Below are positions 8,464 to 17,460 of a stretch of 30,003 bases of DNA, piece after piece. Source of the DNA: an uncultured Sphingomonas sp. Lineage in GTDB: Bacteria; Pseudomonadota; Alphaproteobacteria; Sphingomonadales; Sphingomonadaceae. Numbering within the stretch: the first letter of the stretch is position 1; the number at the start of each line of letters is the position of its first letter. The stretch lies in contig CAMLSA010000031.1 of assembly GCA_946482655.1 (NCBI GenBank), positions 1 through 30,003 on the forward strand. Direction: 5' to 3'. The notes below the pieces were generated by a model. The model saw only the letters and a list, made by a program, of their open reading frames with translations, searched no databases and had not been told where the DNA came from. The translations under genes and the position numbers were made by a program.

Positions 8464-9234
8464 TCAGCCCGTCGCGGCCAGCGGCTCCACGAGACCGATC
8501 ACCACGCCGCCATCGACCAGGACATGCTCGGTCGCGACCAGCGAGAAGCTCGCGTCCTGATCGACATAGCAGGACTGGCGGGTCCGTATGTCGGGATAGA
8601 AGCGGGCGAGCATGCCGAGCGAGTCGGTCCAGGTGTCGATGATCGCCTCACAATCCCGGTCGGTGACCGCGCCGGTATCGCCCTCGCCCGCGTGGGCCGA
8701 GTCATCGCGGTTGACGCGGTTGTGGCAGCGCCGCAGCGCTACGGCTCGGAAGTCCGCATCTCGGCCGAGCAGTTCGGCCTCTCGGGCGAGCTCAGCGAAG
8801 AAGCCGCCCTCGCTGATGTCGGCGCGGCGCTTCAGAAAATCGAAGACATGGTAGCGGCTGGTGCGAGGCGACTTGAAAATCTCGGTCTCGCTCATGTCGA
8901 TGGAAAGGCAGGCGCCATCGACGAATTCACCGGCGATATGCTCCTCGTCCTTCTTGTGCTCCTTGTGTCGATCGTCCTGGAGAGCGCGGCGGAACACTTC
9001 GCCGTCGGCGCCGGCACGTTCGGTGATTAGCGCGAACTCCGGGCGGCGCCCATAGAGGAAGTGGGCGGGCGAGACCCGATCGGCCGGCAGCGGCGGATAT
9101 AAGGCATAACGATGGAAGACGCCCTGGAAGGCGGGGTTGCGCAGGACCGACTGTGAATGTTGGTGGATGACATAATCCTGCCAGGCGGCCTGCTTGTCGG
9201 GACTGACCGGGGCCAACAGATATTCCTTGAACAT
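8464..9234 (-). CDS. Uncharacterised protein, possibly EthD-like
   Basis: The product is 256 residues, with start ATG 9234 behind GAGG about 8 bases upstream. It begins MFKEYLLAPVSPDKQAAWQD and includes HQHSQSVLRNPAFQGVFHRY and, later, FFAELAREAELLG and YVDQDASFSLVATEHVLVDG. There is no signal peptide or membrane segment, so it is probably cytoplasmic. Residues near 98-108 are very charged (DRHKEHKKDEEH). The two halves each look like a small alpha/beta unit ending in a hydrophobic strand, which made me think of the EthD / dimeric alpha-beta barrel family, but I see no decisive motif. It is convergent with rnhA and 149 bases downstream of the hybrid kinase gene on the same strand. Confidence 0.8.
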   Translation of the reverse strand: MFKEYLLAPVSPDKQAAWQDYVIHQHSQSVLRNPAFQGVFHRYALYPPLPADRVSPAHFLYGRRPEFALITERAGADGEVFRRALQDDRHKEHKKDEEHIAGEFVDGACLSIDMSETEIFKSPRTSRYHVFDFLKRRADISEGGFFAELAREAELLGRDADFRAVALRRCHNRVNRDDSAHAGEGDTGAVTDRDCEAIIDTWTDSLGMLARFYPDIRTRQSCYVDQDASFSLVATEHVLVDGGVVIGLVEPLAATG

Positions 9235-9383
9235 GGAACCATCCTCGCCAGAGCTGCGCCTGCGGCGCGCTGCGCCGGGCACATCCTATGGACTAAGGTA
9301 TCGCGCCGAACGTCAGCGTGAACAAGGGGAATCGGAGCGAGATGAGGCCGGCTTTCGCTCCACCACGCGGCGAAGCAATGGGG

Positions 9384-11213
9384 TCAGGCCCGCGTGCCGC
9401 GATGGAAATCCGTTTCCACGACATTGTCGATCGCCTGCGCGATCGGAGCAGGCACCGACCCGAATTCCTGATGTAGCACGGCGCCCAGCGCCCGCGCCTG
9501 CTCGAGCAGCTCGTCGAGCACCGCGGGCGGGCATTCGTGGCGTATGCACTGGCGGCCGATTCCCGCTAGCAGGCGCGACAGGCCGAAGCTTCCGAAGCTG
9601 TCGAGCAGGGCCCGAATCGCCTCGGCCTCGGCGGCCGCCACCTCCCAGGCCTGGGCACGGACCGCAGCGGCGATGCGCTGGGGCCGGTCGGTCACGTCGA
9701 ACAGCAGCATCTTCATCAGGGTCGCGGCGTCGTCATGGCCGGCCTGCTCCACCAGCAGGTTGAGCCGCTCGCGATTGAACTTGTCCCCATCCGCTTCGGA
9801 GGGCGCGCGTTTGCTCCGGCGCATCTTGGCGATCATGTCGAGCAGTTGCCCCGAGACGATCGGCTTGGGCAGGAAGCTGTCGGCTCCCGCCTCGAAATAG
9901 ATGCGCCGCCGTTCGGGCTGCGAGTCGGCGCTGATCGCCAGGATCGGCGTGTTGCAGGCCGGCGCGTCGAGCGCGCGGATCGCGCGGGTCGCCGCTATGC
10001 CGTCGAGCTCGGGCATCTGCATGTCCATCAGCACAAGATCGAACGATTGCGCGGCGATGGCACCGAGCGCTTTGCGGCCGTCCTCCACCGCCACGACCTG
10101 ATGCCCTTCGCGGGTGAGCAGGCCCGCCATCAGCCGGCGATTTATCGGATTGTCCTCCGCCAGCAGGATCTGCATGGGCCCGCCGGCACCGTCGGCCGCG
10201 ATGGCGGCAGCCTCGCCGTCGGCGCGCTTGAACGGCAGCTCGATCGAGAAGGTGGTGCCCTTCCCCGGCTCGCTCGACACCGCGATCGAGCCCCCCATCG
10301 CTTCGGCGAGCTGCTGGCTGATCGCGAGGCCGAGGCCGGTGGCGCCCTGCAGCCGCATTCGGGCGGCATCGACCTGTTCGCCGCGCGAAAAGATCCGGCC
10401 GAGCACGTCCCGGCCGATGCCTTGGCCGCTGTCGCGGACGATGATCATCCAGTAATCGGCTTCCGCCGCCGAGCGGGTGGGCGACAGCGCGACCGAGACG
10501 CTGCCCGCCTCGGTGAATTTGATCGCATTGCCGATCAGGTTGGATAGGAGCTGCTGAAGCCGGGCGGAATCGCCGCGCACCACCACCGGATCGCCGTCCA
10601 GTCCATGCGCCTCGAACTCGAGCCCCTTGGCCCCGGCGGCGCCGCCATGCAGGTCGACGGTGGTGCGGATCACCGCCTTGAGATCGAAATTGATGCTTTC
10701 GAGCATCACCCGGCCGGCCTCGACCCGCGAAAAATCGAGCATGTCGTCCACCACGCTCAACACCGAGCAGGCGGCGTCGTTGAGCGACTGGAGCAACGGC
10801 TGGCGCTGCACGTCAGAAGGATTGCGCCGCAGCGCGTCGATCGAATTGAGCAACCCGTTGAGCGGCGACCTTATCTCGTGGCTCATCACCGCGAGCAGCT
10901 CTGCCTTGGCGCGTTCCGCGGCACGAGCCTGGTCGCGCGTGGCGATGAGCGCACGCTCCGTCTCCACTTCCTCGGTGATGTCGCGCATGATGCCGACGAT
11001 CGTGTTCGGACCGTCGACTTCGGCGGCGGAAAGGACGTGAACCAGCTTGCCGTCGGGCCGGATCCATCGCAGCCTTATGGGCGGCATTCTCCCGGTCCGC
11101 TGGGCCTCCTCAAAAGCCAAATCCGCCCTTTCGAGATCGTCTGGATGGTAATATCGGCGAGCGAGACCGAAGGTCAGTGTCACGTCGGGCGAAATGCCCA
11201 GCATGCGATACAT
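9384..11213 (-). CDS. PAS-containing hybrid histidine kinase with receiver and degenerate HPt tail
   Basis: The coordinates use the first ordinary start (ATG 11213), giving 609 residues, but coding sequence continues upstream. The domains in order are a PAS fold with its PAC end at about residues 1-82; a HisKA region with MSHEIRSPLNG (H112); and an HATPase with NLIGNAIKF (N229), DSGQGIG (D261) and ATGLGLAI. A receiver follows at about 347-465 with AED (E353, D354), the phosphoacceptor D397 in LMDMQMPELDG, and K450. The last 130 residues align with an HPt helix bundle, but Arg534 sits where the phosphorylatable His should be. No transmembrane helix is seen, so it is probably cytoplasmic. The in-frame codons before 11213 read as more PAS domain (EDANRLFLLAESLAGLGHW), with no ATG, GTG or TTG before a TAA at 11387. 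No response regulator gene is adjacent. Confidence 0.92.
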   Translation of the reverse strand: MYRMLGISPDVTLTFGLARRYYHPDDLERADLAFEEAQRTGRMPPIRLRWIRPDGKLVHVLSAAEVDGPNTIVGIMRDITEEVETERALIATRDQARAAERAKAELLAVMSHEIRSPLNGLLNSIDALRRNPSDVQRQPLLQSLNDAACSVLSVVDDMLDFSRVEAGRVMLESINFDLKAVIRTTVDLHGGAAGAKGLEFEAHGLDGDPVVVRGDSARLQQLLSNLIGNAIKFTEAGSVSVALSPTRSAAEADYWMIIVRDSGQGIGRDVLGRIFSRGEQVDAARMRLQGATGLGLAISQQLAEAMGGSIAVSSEPGKGTTFSIELPFKRADGEAAAIAADGAGGPMQILLAEDNPINRRLMAGLLTREGHQVVAVEDGRKALGAIAAQSFDLVLMDMQMPELDGIAATRAIRALDAPACNTPILAISADSQPERRRIYFEAGADSFLPKPIVSGQLLDMIAKMRRSKRAPSEADGDKFNRERLNLLVEQAGHDDAATLMKMLLFDVTDRPQRIAAAVRAQAWEVAAAEAEAIRALLDSFGSFGLSRLLAGIGRQCIRHECPPAVLDELLEQARALGAVLHQEFGSVPAPIAQAIDNVVETDFHRGTRA

Positions 11214-11421
11214 GTGCGGCGACCAGACGATGGTTTTCCGGGCGCAATCGGAACGCCAGTGGCCGAGCCCCGCGAGCGACTCCGCGAGGAGAAACAGTCG
11301 ATTGGCATCTTCAATGCTATCGCGCGAAATCGTCTTTGACCCCTTCCGACGACGAGCGGCCAGCCCCCCAGCCCCGAAAGTCCTTTTAGTGGCAGTAGAA
11401 GACGAAGGGAAAGCGATAGAT

Positions 11422-11436
11422 GTAAATAGTGGTTAA
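11422..11436 (-). promoter_or_regulatory. Possible CtrA-like site upstream of the hybrid kinase
   Basis: On the minus strand this reads TTAACCACTATTTAC, which is TTAA-N7-TTAC, one base from the CtrA consensus TTAA-N7-TTAA. It lies in a short AT-rich island (about 11395-11452) in otherwise G+C-rich DNA, roughly 90-110 bases upstream of the probable start of the kinase gene. A single near-match is weak evidence. Confidence 0.25.
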
Positions 11437-11471
11437 TTTAGACGAAAGACGTAATGCCGGTCCGCCGCCCA

Positions 11472-11843
11472 TTACTGGTTGGGCCGGGTCGCCACATAGG
11501 TCGCGCAGGCGATCAACAGGGTGGCGACGATCAGGTCGGCCCACCACACCGGCCGGGCGGACAGCAGCAGCACGACATAGCCTCCCGCCATGCTGACGAT
11601 GGCGACGATCTTGGCCTTGAGCGGGATCGCGCGGCGCTCGCGCCAGCGGCGGATCGATGTGCCGAACCAGCGGTGATCGAGCAGCCATTGCTCGAATCGG
11701 GGGCTCGAATGGCTGAAACAGCCAGCCGCCAGGATCAGGAAGATCGTGGTCGGCATCACCGGCAGCAGCAGGCCGACGAAGCCGAGCGCGACCATCACCC
11801 ATCCCAGCGTGAACCAGCCCCAGCGCTTGATGGGGCCGTGCAT
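11472..11843 (-). CDS. YbaN-like inner-membrane protein (DUF454)
   Basis: The 123-residue product begins MHGPIKRWGWFTLGWVMVAL and has the DUF454 signature GLLLPVMPTTIFLILAAGCF at about residues 24-43, followed by SSPRFEQWLLDHRWFG and the basic IRRWRERRAIPLKAKIVAI. There are hydrophobic segments at about 9-29, 31-43, 78-95 and 101-117, consistent with three or four membrane helices. The family's function is unknown. It starts only 4 bases after the secA stop on the same strand, so it is likely co-transcribed with secA. Whether that means a link to protein export is open. Confidence 0.93.
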   Translation of the reverse strand: MHGPIKRWGWFTLGWVMVALGFVGLLLPVMPTTIFLILAAGCFSHSSPRFEQWLLDHRWFGTSIRRWRERRAIPLKAKIVAIVSMAGGYVVLLLSARPVWWADLIVATLLIACATYVATRPNQ

Positions 11844-11847
11844 GGAG

Positions 11848-14586
11848 TCAGAGAGCGCCGTGGCAGTGCTTGTATTTGCGGCCGGATCCGCAGGGGCAGG
11901 GCGAGTTGCGGCCCAAGGTCGCGGCGACTTCCGGCGCGATCTGGAAATCCTCGCGGGCCAGGCCCAGCGCGGCCTGCGGCACGCGCGTGGTGATCAGCCC
12001 CAACGCGCCGGCATCGCGGTCGGACGAGTCATCCTCGCCCGTCATCGGATCGAGATGGCTGGTGATGAAGTCGGGCATCGGCGGCAGCTCGGCGAAGTCC
12101 TGCGGCGCCAGTTCGAAGCGGGCATTGGCGAGGATGCGGGTGACCTCCTCGCGAATCGCGGTGAGCATCCGCTCGAACAGGGCGAAGGCTTCGGACTTAT
12201 ACTCGTTGATCGGAGTCTTCTGCGCATAGGCGCGCAGATGGATCACCTGGCGCAGCGCGTCGAGCGTGGCGAGATGCTCCTTCCAGTGATGATCGAGCGT
12301 CTGGAGCAGCACACTCTTTTCGATGCCGTGCCAGCTCTGCTCGTCGATCGCCGTGCGCTTCGCCGCGATCGCGGCGTCGGCCGCCTCGAGCACACGCTCG
12401 GCGAGCAGTTCGGGATCGATGCCGTCCTCGGCGATCCACTCGCCAAACGGCGGCTCGATTCCCAGCGTGTCCGCGGCGCGGAATTTGAGGGTCTCCATGT
12501 CCCATTGCTCGGGATAGGAGTTGGGCGGGCACGCCTCGCCGACGATCGAATTGGCGGTCTCGGCGCGCATGTCGGTGACGACATCGTCGACCGTCTCGGC
12601 ATCCATGATGTCGGCGCGCTGCTCGTAGATCACCTTGCGCTGATCGTTCATCACGTCGTCATATTCCACGACCTGCTTGCGGATGTCGTAGTTGCGCGCC
12701 TCGACCTTCTTCTGCGCGGTTTCGATCGCCTTGGAGATCCAGGGGGATATGATCGCCTCGCCATCGGCGAGATTCTTGTTCATCATCCGCGCGAACATCG
12801 TCTGCGGCCCGAATATGCGCAGCAGATCATCGTCGAGCGAGAGATAGAAGCGGCTGAGCCCCGGATCGCCCTGGCGGCCCGAGCGGCCGCGCAGCTGGTT
12901 GTCGATGCGGCGGCTCTCGTGCCGCTCGGTGCCGAGTACGAACAGGCCGCCGGCGGCGAGCACCGCCTCCTTTTCCGCGATGATCTCGCCGCGGATGCGC
13001 TCGGCCGCGGCCTCATATTCGGGCGTGCCGAGCTCGAGCTCGGGATGCTCGTCGAGCATGCGGAATTCGAGGTTGCCGCCGAGTTGGATGTCGGTGCCGC
13101 GGCCGGCCATGTTGGTGGCGATGGTGACCGCGCGAAGCCGGCCCGCCTGGGCGACGATATGTGCTTCCTGCTCGTGGTAGCGCGCGTTGAGGACCTTGTG
13201 CTCGACGCCTTCGCGGGTCAGGAATTCGGACAGCAGCTCGGACTTTTCGATCGAGACGGTGCCTACCAGCACCGGCTGTCCGCGCTCCTTCGCCTCGCGG
13301 ATCGTCTGGGTGATCGCGGCGAATTTGTCCTGCATGTTCTTGTAGAACTCGTCGTCCTGATCGATCCGCCTGACCGGCATGTTGGTCGGGATGGTGACGA
13401 CGTTCATCTTGTAGATCTGGTAGAATTCCGGCGCTTCGGTCGCCGCCGTGCCGGTCATCCCGCTCAGCTTGGGGTACATGCGGAAGTAATTCTGGAAGGT
13501 GATCGAGGCGAGAGTCTGGTTCTCGGGCTCGATCTGGACGCCTTCCTTGGCCTCGACCGCCTGGTGGAGACCGTCCGACCAGCGCCGCCCATCCATCATC
13601 CGGCCGGTGAACTCATCGATGATGATGACCTTGCCGTTCTTGACGATATAATCGGTGTCGCGCTTGAACACGATGTTCGCGCGCATCGCCTGGTTCAGGT
13701 GATGGACGACCTGGGTATTCTCGAAATCATAGAGATTGGCGCCTTCGAGCAGCCCCGCATCCTCGAGCAGCCGCTCGATCCGCTCGGTGCCGTCCTCGGT
13801 GAGCACCACCGAGCGCTGCTTTTCGTCGAGCTCATAGTCGGCGGGAACAATCTGCTTCACGATCGCGTCGACCTGCTTGTACAGATCGGACTTGTCGTCG
13901 GTCGGGCCCGAGATGATCAGCGGCGTTCGCGCCTCGTCGATCAGAACCGAATCGACCTCGTCGACCACCGCGAACCGGAACGGCCGCTGCACCATCAGCG
14001 ATCGTTCATATTTCATGTTGTCGCGCAGATAATCGAAGCCGAATTCGTTGTTGGTGCCGTAGGTGATGTCACAGGCATAGGCCTCGCGGCGCTCGCCGTC
14101 GGACAGGTTGGGGACGATCACGCCGACCGTCAGCCCCAGGAATTTGTAGATGCGGCCCATCCATTCGGCGTCGCGGGCGGCGAGATAATCGTTGACGGTG
14201 ACGACATGGACGCCCTCGCCCGGCAATGCGTTGAGATAGACCGCGAGAGTCGCGACGAGCGTCTTGCCCTCGCCGGTCCGCATCTCGGCGATCTCACCGC
14301 GATGGAGGACGATGCCGCCGATCATCTGAACATCATAGTGACGCTGGCCGAGCACGCGCCTGGCCGCCTCGCGCACCGTCGCGAACGCCTCCGGAAGCAG
14401 CGAATCGAGGGTCTCACCCTCGTCGAGGCGCCGACGAAAGCGGACGGTCTGGCCGGCCAGATCCCCGTCGTCCATCGCCTCCAGCGTCGGCTCGAAGCTG
14501 GCGATCCGCTGAACGAGCGGACGCAGCGACTTTACGTAACGGTCGTTCGACGAACCGAAAATGGCTTTGGCGAGGCCGCCGAGCAT
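11848..14586 (-). CDS. secA: Preprotein translocase ATPase SecA
   Basis: SecA is the motor that drives unfolded proteins through SecYEG. The 912-residue product has [11 protein letters not shown] (Walker A, about 102-112), [36 protein letters not shown] (Walker B and DEAD-like motif), the second-motor stretch [15 protein letters not shown], and [12 protein letters not shown]. The SEC-C zinc motif is intact at the C-terminus (C897, C899, C908, H909), used in the family for SecB and lipid contacts. I chose ATG 14586 ([19 protein letters not shown]), which has AAGGA 6 bases upstream and the family's N-terminus; ATG 14604 would add six residues without a good ribosome-binding site. It leads a group with the YbaN-like gene. 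Confidence 0.98.
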   Translation of the reverse strand: MLGGLAKAIFGSSNDRYVKSLRPLVQRIASFEPTLEAMDDGDLAGQTVRFRRRLDEGETLDSLLPEAFATVREAARRVLGQRHYDVQMIGGIVLHRGEIAEMRTGEGKTLVATLAVYLNALPGEGVHVVTVNDYLAARDAEWMGRIYKFLGLTVGVIVPNLSDGERREAYACDITYGTNNEFGFDYLRDNMKYERSLMVQRPFRFAVVDEVDSVLIDEARTPLIISGPTDDKSDLYKQVDAIVKQIVPADYELDEKQRSVVLTEDGTERIERLLEDAGLLEGANLYDFENTQVVHHLNQAMRANIVFKRDTDYIVKNGKVIIIDEFTGRMMDGRRWSDGLHQAVEAKEGVQIEPENQTLASITFQNYFRMYPKLSGMTGTAATEAPEFYQIYKMNVVTIPTNMPVRRIDQDDEFYKNMQDKFAAITQTIREAKERGQPVLVGTVSIEKSELLSEFLTREGVEHKVLNARYHEQEAHIVAQAGRLRAVTIATNMAGRGTDIQLGGNLEFRMLDEHPELELGTPEYEAAAERIRGEIIAEKEAVLAAGGLFVLGTERHESRRIDNQLRGRSGRQGDPGLSRFYLSLDDDLLRIFGPQTMFARMMNKNLADGEAIISPWISKAIETAQKKVEARNYDIRKQVVEYDDVMNDQRKVIYEQRADIMDAETVDDVVTDMRAETANSIVGEACPPNSYPEQWDMETLKFRAADTLGIEPPFGEWIAEDGIDPELLAERVLEAADAAIAAKRTAIDEQSWHGIEKSVLLQTLDHHWKEHLATLDALRQVIHLRAYAQKTPINEYKSEAFALFERMLTAIREEVTRILANARFELAPQDFAELPPMPDFITSHLDPMTGEDDSSDRDAGALGLITTRVPQAALGLAREDFQIAPEVAATLGRNSPCPCGSGRKYKHCHGAL

Positions 14587-14648
14587 GGGCAATCCTTGAA
14601 ACATTGGCGAACCGACGGCGTTTCCGCCGCCTGCCGATCGATCGGGTG

Positions 14649-14677
14649 CAGATAGGTGCCGGCGCCCTGTACGTCAA
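14649..14677 (-). promoter_or_regulatory. Predicted sigma-70-type promoter for secA
   Basis: On the minus strand TTGACG (14677-14672) is followed after exactly 17 bases by TATCTG (14654-14649). This is a good match to -35 and -10 elements and lies about 60 bases upstream of the secA start, in the 204-base gap between divergent secA and argJ. No equally good promoter was seen for argJ. Confidence 0.6.
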
Positions 14678-14790
14678 TTCGGGCACGGTAACGGCGCTGC
14701 GAATGAATCGTGCATGGATGCGATAGTTCCTCCCTTGTTTCAAACGTCGCTCCCTGCCCCTATAGCGGCGGCGCTTTCCGGAGTTTGACC

Positions 14791-16017
14791 ATGACCGACC
14801 GTTCCCCGCTCGCCCCCGCCGCCTTTCCCGCTCTGCCCGCCGTCGCCGGCGTGCGCGTCGCGGTAACGCGCGCCGGCTACAAGCCCTGGGATCGGGCCGA
14901 CCTCACCTATGCCGCGTTCGACGAGGGAACCGCCGTCGCCGGCGTGACCACGAAGAGCAAATGCCCTTCGCCCGAGGTCGAGTGGTGCCGCGCGGCGCTG
15001 CCGATGGGGCGGGCGCGGGCGCTGGTCGTCAATGCCGGCAATTCCAACGCCTTCACGGGAGCACGCGGCCGCGCCGCGGTCGAGGCGATCACCGCGCGGG
15101 TGGCGGGGGCGATCGGCTGCCGGCCCTCGGACGTCTATGTCGCCTCGACCGGGGTGATCGGCGTGCCGCTGCCGATCGACAAGGCCGAGGCCGGACTCGA
15201 CGCGGTGCTGCGCGCTCCGCAAGCAAGCTGGGAACAGGCCGCCGCGACGATCATGACCACCGACACCTTCGCCAAGGCGGCGAGCGCTTCGGCGATGATC
15301 GGCGGCATCCGGGTGGAGCTGGTCGGAATCGTCAAGGGATCGGGGATGATCGCACCCGATATGGCGACGATGCTCGGCTTCATCTTCACCGATGCGGCCG
15401 TGGCGCCGCCCCTGCTCCAGGCTATGCTCGACGAGGCCAATGGCAAGAGCTTCTCCTGCATCACCGTCGACGGCGACACCTCCACCAGCGACACGGTGCT
15501 CGCCTTCGCGACCGGCAAGGCGGGTAACGCGGCGCTGTCGGCGATCGACGACGCCGGCGCCGACGCTTTTCAGGCGGCGTTGACCGATCTCTGCCTCCAG
15601 CTCGCCCATCTGGTCGTGCGCGACGGCGAGGGGGCGTCGAAGTTCATCAGCATCACGGTGGAGGGCGCCGCCAGCGACGCCAGCGCACACCGGATCGCGC
15701 TGTCGATCGCCAATTCGCCGCTGGTCAAGACCGCCATCGCGGGGGAGGACGCCAATTGGGGCCGGGTAGTGATGGCGGTCGGCAAGGCCGGCGAGCCCGC
15801 CGAGCGGGACAAGCTCTCGATCCGCTTCGGCGCCACCCAGGTGGCGAGCGGCGGGCTGGCCGTCGCGGGCTATGATGAGGCGCCGGTCGCGGCGCACCTC
15901 AAGGGCCGGGAGATCGACATTGGCGTAGACCTCGGGATCGGCAATGGCCGCGCCACGGTTTGGACCTGCGATCTCACCCATCGCTATATATCGATCAACG
16001 CCGACTACAGGAGTTAG
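14791..16017 (+). CDS. argJ: Bifunctional ornithine acetyltransferase / N-acetylglutamate synthase
   Basis: ArgJ recycles the acetyl group from N-acetylornithine to glutamate in cyclic arginine synthesis. The 408-residue precursor is expected to cleave itself at the conserved M-A-T-M-L motif: IAPDMATMLGFIFTDA at about 188-203 places the nucleophile at T193. Other family marks are VVNAGNSNAFTG near 79-90, STGVIGVPLPID, and SPLVKTAIAGEDANWGRVVMA. I chose ATG 14791, which has GGAG 8 bases upstream; an upstream in-frame ATG at 14710 would add a poor, Cys/Ser-rich leader. It is followed after two bases by the glutathione-transferase-like gene, an unusual partner for arginine synthesis. Whether it can use acetyl-CoA as well cannot be told from sequence alone. 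Confidence 0.96.
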   Translation: MTDRSPLAPAAFPALPAVAGVRVAVTRAGYKPWDRADLTYAAFDEGTAVAGVTTKSKCPSPEVEWCRAALPMGRARALVVNAGNSNAFTGARGRAAVEAITARVAGAIGCRPSDVYVASTGVIGVPLPIDKAEAGLDAVLRAPQASWEQAAATIMTTDTFAKAASASAMIGGIRVELVGIVKGSGMIAPDMATMLGFIFTDAAVAPPLLQAMLDEANGKSFSCITVDGDTSTSDTVLAFATGKAGNAALSAIDDAGADAFQAALTDLCLQLAHLVVRDGEGASKFISITVEGAASDASAHRIALSIANSPLVKTAIAGEDANWGRVVMAVGKAGEPAERDKLSIRFGATQVASGGLAVAGYDEAPVAAHLKGREIDIGVDLGIGNGRATVWTCDLTHRYISINADYRS

Positions 16018-16019
16018 CC

Positions 16020-16628
16020 ATGCTGGTCATTTGGGGACGGCTCAATTCGCACAACGTGAAGAAGGTCGTCTGGGCGGCCGAAGAGGCGAGCATCCTCTAT
16101 GAGCGCCGCGATATCGGCGGTCGGTTCGGTTTCACCGACGACTATCTCGCGATGAACCCCAACCGGCTGATACCGACGATCGAGCATCATGGCTTCGTCC
16201 TGTGGGAATCGAACGCGATCCTGCGCTACATGGCGGCGCAGTTCGCAGGCGAACTCTGGCCTACCGACCTCGAACTCCGAGCTTCGGCGGATCGCTGGAT
16301 GGACTGGCAATTCTCCTATGCCGACGCGCAACGCGACGCCTTCGTCAACCTGATCCGCAAGGCACCGTCCGATCGTGACATGGCGGCAGTGGCCGCTTCG
16401 GCGAAGAAGGCCGGCGAGATGATGGGTATCCTCGATGCGGCGCTCGCGAAGCAGCCCTGGCTGTCGGGTGACGATTTCGGCGTCGGCGATATTCCGATGG
16501 GGGTCTATGCCCACACATGGTTTACCCTCGACATCGACCGGCCGGAGCGTCCGCATGTCGCGGCCTGGTATGAAAAGCTCAAGGCCCGGCCGGGCTATTC
16601 GGCCAACGTCATGATCCCTCTGTCCTGA
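16020..16628 (+). CDS. Glutathione S-transferase family protein
   Basis: The 202-residue product has a thioredoxin-fold N-terminal domain and a helical C-terminal domain. MLVIWGRLNSHNVKKVVWAA carries the putative glutathione-activating region (N9, S10), NRLIPTIEHHG has the conserved cis-Pro (P52), and VLWESNAILRYM has the E63-S64 pair that binds the gamma-glutamyl group. The C-terminal domain has LSGDDFGVGDIPMGVYAHTW, typical of GSTs. The substrate is not predictable. ATG 16020 is two bases after the argJ stop, and the TGA stop overlaps the next gene's ATG, so all three genes are probably on one message. Confidence 0.93.
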   Translation: MLVIWGRLNSHNVKKVVWAAEEASILYERRDIGGRFGFTDDYLAMNPNRLIPTIEHHGFVLWESNAILRYMAAQFAGELWPTDLELRASADRWMDWQFSYADAQRDAFVNLIRKAPSDRDMAAVAASAKKAGEMMGILDAALAKQPWLSGDDFGVGDIPMGVYAHTWFTLDIDRPERPHVAAWYEKLKARPGYSANVMIPLS

Positions 16629-17422
16629 TGCACAGCCTCTACCAACCCGTTCTCGACCTGATGCTCGTCGTGGCGCACGACATCATGATGCCTCGCTTCC
16701 GCAAGCTGGCGGTCCATGAATTCTCCGAAAAGACCCCCGGTGACTTCGTCACGATCGTCGATCGCGAGTCCGAGGCGCTGCTGAGCGACCGCCTCGGCCA
16801 GCTGCTTCCCGAAGCGCGCATCATCGGCGAGGAGGCCTGCGCGATCGATCCCGCGATCGTCGACCGGGTGGGGGAAGGCCTGGCCTGGATCATCGATCCG
16901 CTCGACGGGACCAACAATTTCACCGAGGGAAAAAGCCCCTTCGCGATCATGATCGGGCTCAGCGTCGATGGGGTTCGCGAAGCGGGCTGGATTCTTGATC
17001 CGGTCACCAGCCGCGTCTGTCACGCGGCACGCGGGCAGGGTTGTTTCGTCAACGGCGAACGGGTGCGCGCGCGCGGATCGGGCGGAACGCTGCCCAAGGC
17101 CGCGATCGCGACCTACTTCATGCCCGAGGACCGCCAGGCCGACGTCCGCCGCCGCGCGGCGGGCAAGCTCGAGATCGTCGACATTCCGCGCTGCGCGGGG
17201 GAGCAATATCCCCGGCTGATCCTGGGCCAGAACGATATCGCCCTATATGAGCGAACCCATGTCTGGGACCATGCCGCCGGCGCGCTGATGCTTGAGGAAG
17301 CCGGCGGGAAGGTGGCGCGCGACGATGGCGCGCCTTACCGGCTTGACGTGCCGGGCAAGGGCGCGATCGCGGCGAGTTCGCCGGAGCTGTGGGATTTGGC
17401 GAAGGTCGTGCTGTTCGATTGA
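16628..17422 (+). CDS. Inositol monophosphatase family protein
   Basis: This is a Mg-dependent, Li-sensitive-type phosphatase of the IMPase/SuhB/HisN/CysQ superfamily, 264 residues. It has all core motifs: KTPGDFVTIVDRESE near 35-49, GEEA (E68, E69), WIIDPLDGTNNFTEG with D90 and D93, and HVWDHAAGALMLEEAGG with D214. Sequence alone does not separate an inositol phosphatase from a histidinol-phosphate phosphatase or a PAP phosphatase. No his genes are nearby, and the neighbours (argJ and a GST) do not decide it. Its ATG overlaps the stop of the GST gene (TGATG), implying coupled translation. It converges on trxA. Confidence 0.94.
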   Translation: MHSLYQPVLDLMLVVAHDIMMPRFRKLAVHEFSEKTPGDFVTIVDRESEALLSDRLGQLLPEARIIGEEACAIDPAIVDRVGEGLAWIIDPLDGTNNFTEGKSPFAIMIGLSVDGVREAGWILDPVTSRVCHAARGQGCFVNGERVRARGSGGTLPKAAIATYFMPEDRQADVRRRAAGKLEIVDIPRCAGEQYPRLILGQNDIALYERTHVWDHAAGALMLEEAGGKVARDDGAPYRLDVPGKGAIAASSPELWDLAKVVLFD

Positions 17423-17432
17423 ACGATCGCCG

Positions 17433-17448
17433 CCCGGCTTCCGCCGGG
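17433..17448. terminator. GC hairpin between convergent phosphatase and trxA genes
   Basis: CCCGGC 17433-17438, loop TTCC, and GCCGGG 17443-17448 make a perfect 6-bp stem in the 38-base gap between two convergent stop codons. A bidirectional terminator is plausible, though a T-run is missing on both sides. Confidence 0.45.
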
Positions 17449-17460
17449 ACGATGCGACAG

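Noticed and set aside
11746..14655. 969-codon open frame on the plus strand, antisense to secA
   Set aside because: It is a mirror of secA codon use in G+C-rich DNA. The product is rich in His, Asp, Arg and Leu with no domain, and secA is certain on the other strand.
14735..14766. TTGTTT and TATAGC as an argJ promoter
   Set aside because: The spacing is about 20 bases and the -35 match is poor, so it was not called.
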